DNA from: Bacteroidota bacterium
GTDB taxonomy: Bacteria > Bacteroidota > Bacteroidia > Flavobacteriales_D > Crocinitomicaceae
Direction of reading: 5' to 3'
DNA length: 8,783 bases
NCBI GenBank assembly: GCA_018825925.1
Contig: JAHKAT010000199.1
Location: forward strand, 1-8,783
The position numbers and the translations under genes were made by a program. Below, piece after piece: positions 6,580-8,783 of this stretch. Position 1 is the first letter of the stretch, and every line of letters starts with the position of its first letter. A model generated the notes under the pieces. That model saw nothing but the letters and a program-made list of their open reading frames with translations. It was not told the DNA's origin and did not search any database.

Positions 6580-7602
6580 ATGAGAATCACTTTGTTTCTT
6601 TTGATAGTTTTATTGGCGACTAATTTAGCGGCTCAGAAAAAAGTACTGCATTATACTGAAACTTCTGGTTATGACCATCAAACACGCGCTAATTCACTGC
6701 TTCTTTTTCAACAATTGGGGAACACCAATAACTTTACAGTAACTGATGATTTGACAGGGGAAGAGTTTAATGATTTAAACGAATTGTTGAGCTACGACTT
6801 GATTATCTTTTCGAATACTTCGGGGGAGAACATACTCGATCAAACTCAAAAAAGTCATTTTGAGCAATACATTCAAAATGGAGGTGCTTTTTTTGGAATT
6901 CATGCAGCCACAGATACTTATAGACATTCTTTGGCCAATGGAAACTCCACTGGAACTTGGGATTTTTATGCAGAAACACTAGGAGGGAGTGTTCAAGAGA
7001 ATCCAAACCACGTTTCAGGCACACCCCTCTATTCCATCTCAAAAAAAGGAACACATCCTAGTACAGCAAATTTGCCGAATCCTTGGGCAAAAAACGAGGA
7101 GTATTATTATTGGGAAAATGGTTACTTGGATCCTTTGATTCAAGTGCTATTGGAAGTCGAGCAAACAGTCGGACCCAACAATATGGTCAATAGTTACGAC
7201 GCTAAAAGAGCTGTGGCTTGGTGTAAAATTCTGACTTCTAATTCTAGAATATTCTACACATCCTTGGGGCACGACAATTCGGACTATACCTCTAACACTG
7301 TTTTTCAGCAATTAATTAAAGACGCAACACGGTGGTGTTTGGGTTTAGATGCTTCGGTGTCGTTGAATGAATTAAATAAAACAACTCAAGTTTTCCCGAA
7401 TCCAACAAGGGGTGAAATACACTTCTTGTTGAATGGAATAGGCATTCAAAAAATAGAAATTTTCGATGTGCAAGGACAATTAATACGAACGAGATTAAAA
7501 GATCTTGAGTCCATCAATATCAGTGAATTACCAAGAGGATTATATACCGTGAAGTTGGAAACTGAACTTGGGGTTATTTTGAAAAAGTGTGTCAAACAAT
7601 AG
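6580..7602 (+). CDS. Secreted ThuA-like domain protein with T9SS sorting domain
   Basis: The 340-residue product starts with a signal peptide (hydrophobic residues 4-17, likely cleavage near LAAQ at 16-19). Residues 20-257 match by eye the ThuA-like (trehalose-utilisation) fold, a class I glutamine amidotransferase-like family: VLHYTETSGYDHQ, a GGAFFGIHAATDTY segment (101-114), FYAETLGG, GTHPSTANLP, NEEYYYWEN, AVAWCK (211-216) and RIFYTSLGHD (223-232). The family sits near sugar and glycoside genes in many bacteria, but its biochemical role is poorly fixed, so no substrate is claimed. Residues 268-340 are a type A T9SS sorting domain: VFPNPTRGEI, a central IEIFDVQGQLI strand pair, then ISELPRGLYTVKLE. 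The product is therefore predicted to cross the outer membrane and be released or anchored at the surface. It is separated from the operon by 333 bases and probably has its own promoter. Confidence 0.88.
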   Translation: MRITLFLLIVLLATNLAAQKKVLHYTETSGYDHQTRANSLLLFQQLGNTNNFTVTDDLTGEEFNDLNELLSYDLIIFSNTSGENILDQTQKSHFEQYIQNGGAFFGIHAATDTYRHSLANGNSTGTWDFYAETLGGSVQENPNHVSGTPLYSISKKGTHPSTANLPNPWAKNEEYYYWENGYLDPLIQVLLEVEQTVGPNNMVNSYDAKRAVAWCKILTSNSRIFYTSLGHDNSDYTSNTVFQQLIKDATRWCLGLDASVSLNELNKTTQVFPNPTRGEIHFLLNGIGIQKIEIFDVQGQLIRTRLKDLESINISELPRGLYTVKLETELGVILKKCVKQ

Positions 7603-7617
7603 GCAACTCAATGCCTA
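7600..7617. terminator. Hairpin spanning both stops of the convergent genes, possible bidirectional terminator
   Basis: TAGGCA (7600-7605) and TGCCTA (7612-7617) form a perfect six-pair stem around ACTCAA. The structure contains the TAG of the ThuA-like gene and the stop of the minus-strand gene. On the minus strand it is followed by a T-rich stretch (complement of 7577-7599), which favours termination of that gene. On the plus strand no T-run follows. The stem is short, so support is moderate. Confidence 0.4.
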
Positions 7618-8732
7618 ACGTAAATTCGGTATTGAAAAACAACTTCGCCCTCTTTTTTTGCTGCGATATAGTACGGTCCATCCGCCAATATACTCAAGTC
7701 TATTTGAGTTTGATTGAGATAACTAGCCTGCATTTTTATATCGCCCAAGTCATCAAATATGGTCAAACTATCAATCAAACCGATGGCAGATTTTTCAATA
7801 TAGAAAATAGTTCCAACTGCAGGATTTACATACAATTTAGGCTTTTCCAATGTAGAAAGATCTGGTTGATCAACCGTTCGTAAAATGACCGCGTTTGGAC
7901 GAATCAATCCCCCAGAACCTGGGGTAATAAAATCGGAAATAAAAACGCCGTCTGCGTTGAATTTTTTAATGGAACCATCGCCACCGTTTCCCATAAGGAA
8001 TTCACCATTCGGATATACGGCTACTCCTTCGGATTGTTTGAGACCGATTGCACTGCTTAACAGATACTGGCCATTGGCATCAAATTTTTTAATGCTGCCT
8101 CCGTCATAATCAGCAACAAATAGTTGACCACTTTTATTGAACCAAATATTGGTCGGACCCTCTAGGTTGGAGCTGATAAACAAACCTAAATCGATCCCTT
8201 TTGGGCTAAATTTTCGAATATAATTCTGCGTATAAGACGAAACATACAGATTTCCACCTCGATCCCAATCCATGCCAATGGCTTGAGGAATATTGGTGGT
8301 GGTGAAATTATCTAAGAATTCGCCATTTAATTGAAAGCGCTTCACTAAACCATCGCCGTACCACTGAAGAACATACAAAAGTGAATCAGGACCGATTTTC
8401 ATTCGAGTAGGTCCGTCTAAATTAAAGGCAAAAGTATCAATGTATTCACCGCTATAGGATTCATATTTTATGATGGTGCCGTTGTTTAAGTTTGACACTA
8501 AAACTTCTCGTTGATCTTCAATAAACAAGATGTCTTGTGGCCAATCCAAATAGGAATTAATAAAAACCCTAGCTTGTTGTCCGTTCTCATCAAAACGCAA
8601 TATTTGCCAAGGCGGATTACTCCAGTTTTCGGCGTCACTAACATAAATGTATTGGCTTTGTGCGATGCAAAAATTAAACGAAAGACCGATAAGGACGAGT
8701 AATATTGTTTGCATAGGCTTACTTTTCTTCAA
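7608..8732 (-). CDS. Secreted six-bladed NHL-type beta-propeller with T9SS-like C-terminal domain
   Basis: The product is 374 residues from a TTG at 8732, or 368 from the ATG at 8714. I prefer the TTG because it adds KKSK ahead of the hydrophobic core, giving a normal signal peptide that ends near CIAQ (22-25); the ATG form would have no basic residues there. Residues 40-285 hold six repeats with a common core of hydrophobic-x-R/K-F/Y-x-x-x-G, beginning near 42, 85, 128, 170, 212 and 253. The period of 41-43 fits NHL blades. Examples are GSIKKFDANGQ and GSIKKFNADGV. Residues 298-374 resemble a type A T9SS sorting domain (IFDDLGDIKMQ, then IDLSILADGPYYI), though its first motif is YVNPAVG rather than YPNP. 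NHL propellers mostly bind ligands or act as extracellular sensors, and some are lyases; no catalytic role is visible. Confidence 0.85.
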   Translation of the reverse strand: MKKSKPMQTILLVLIGLSFNFCIAQSQYIYVSDAENWSNPPWQILRFDENGQQARVFINSYLDWPQDILFIEDQREVLVSNLNNGTIIKYESYSGEYIDTFAFNLDGPTRMKIGPDSLLYVLQWYGDGLVKRFQLNGEFLDNFTTTNIPQAIGMDWDRGGNLYVSSYTQNYIRKFSPKGIDLGLFISSNLEGPTNIWFNKSGQLFVADYDGGSIKKFDANGQYLLSSAIGLKQSEGVAVYPNGEFLMGNGGDGSIKKFNADGVFISDFITPGSGGLIRPNAVILRTVDQPDLSTLEKPKLYVNPAVGTIFYIEKSAIGLIDSLTIFDDLGDIKMQASYLNQTQIDLSILADGPYYIAAKKEGEVVFQYRIYVRH

Positions 8733-8783
8733 TTTACAATAAATGAATCATGGAAACAAATGAAAGAAAAGAAAACCGGTTTA

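Noticed and set aside
7587..7883. Plus-strand 98-codon open frame after the ThuA-like gene
   Set aside because: It is antisense to the C-terminal domain of the propeller gene, which has clear family motifs, and it shows no recognisable domain.
8750..8783. Possible start of a divergent plus-strand gene (METNERKENRF, open to the window end)
   Set aside because: Eleven codons are too few to support a call; it may simply be upstream DNA of the minus-strand gene.

Overview
The window comes from an AT-rich member of the Bacteroidota. Three things point there: the histidine operon uses a long-form HisG and a fused HisB like those I know from this phylum; the start codons follow A-rich stretches rather than clear Shine-Dalgarno sequences; and two secreted proteins end in type IX secretion (T9SS) C-terminal sorting domains, a system found essentially only in this phylum. 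The genus cannot be decided from the sequence.

Positions 2-6246 hold a compact plus-strand histidine operon: hisG (3' end only), hisD, hisC, hisB (phosphatase/dehydratase fusion), hisH, hisA, hisF and hisIE (cyclohydrolase/pyrophosphohydrolase fusion). Together these genes cover every step from PRPP plus ATP to L-histidine. Consecutive genes overlap by 4 to 8 bases (4, 8, 4, 4, 4, 7, 4), provided the true hisD end is at 1510.

The main anomaly is in hisD. A one-base frameshift lies at a T7-G-A7 tract (1362-1376). The frame as read stops at 1398 after 389 residues and loses the C-terminal zinc-ligand histidine. The missing tail is intact in the next frame and ends at 1510, overlapping hisC exactly as the rest of the operon would predict. 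This is a sequencing or assembly indel, a real recent mutation, or slippage-dependent expression.

Positions 6247-6579 are a roughly 330-base gap with several inverted repeats and one Bacteroidota-like -7 box, but no convincing gene.

Positions 6580-8732 hold two convergent genes whose stop codons are only 5 bases apart, across a small perfect hairpin. The plus-strand gene encodes a secreted ThuA-like protein. The minus-strand gene encodes a secreted six-bladed NHL-type beta-propeller. Both have signal peptides and T9SS type A-like sorting domains, so both are predicted to be exported or cell-surface proteins unrelated to histidine synthesis. I see no mobile element, CRISPR array, tRNA or rRNA. 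I did not find a clearly new system here; the hisD frameshift is the observation most worth checking.
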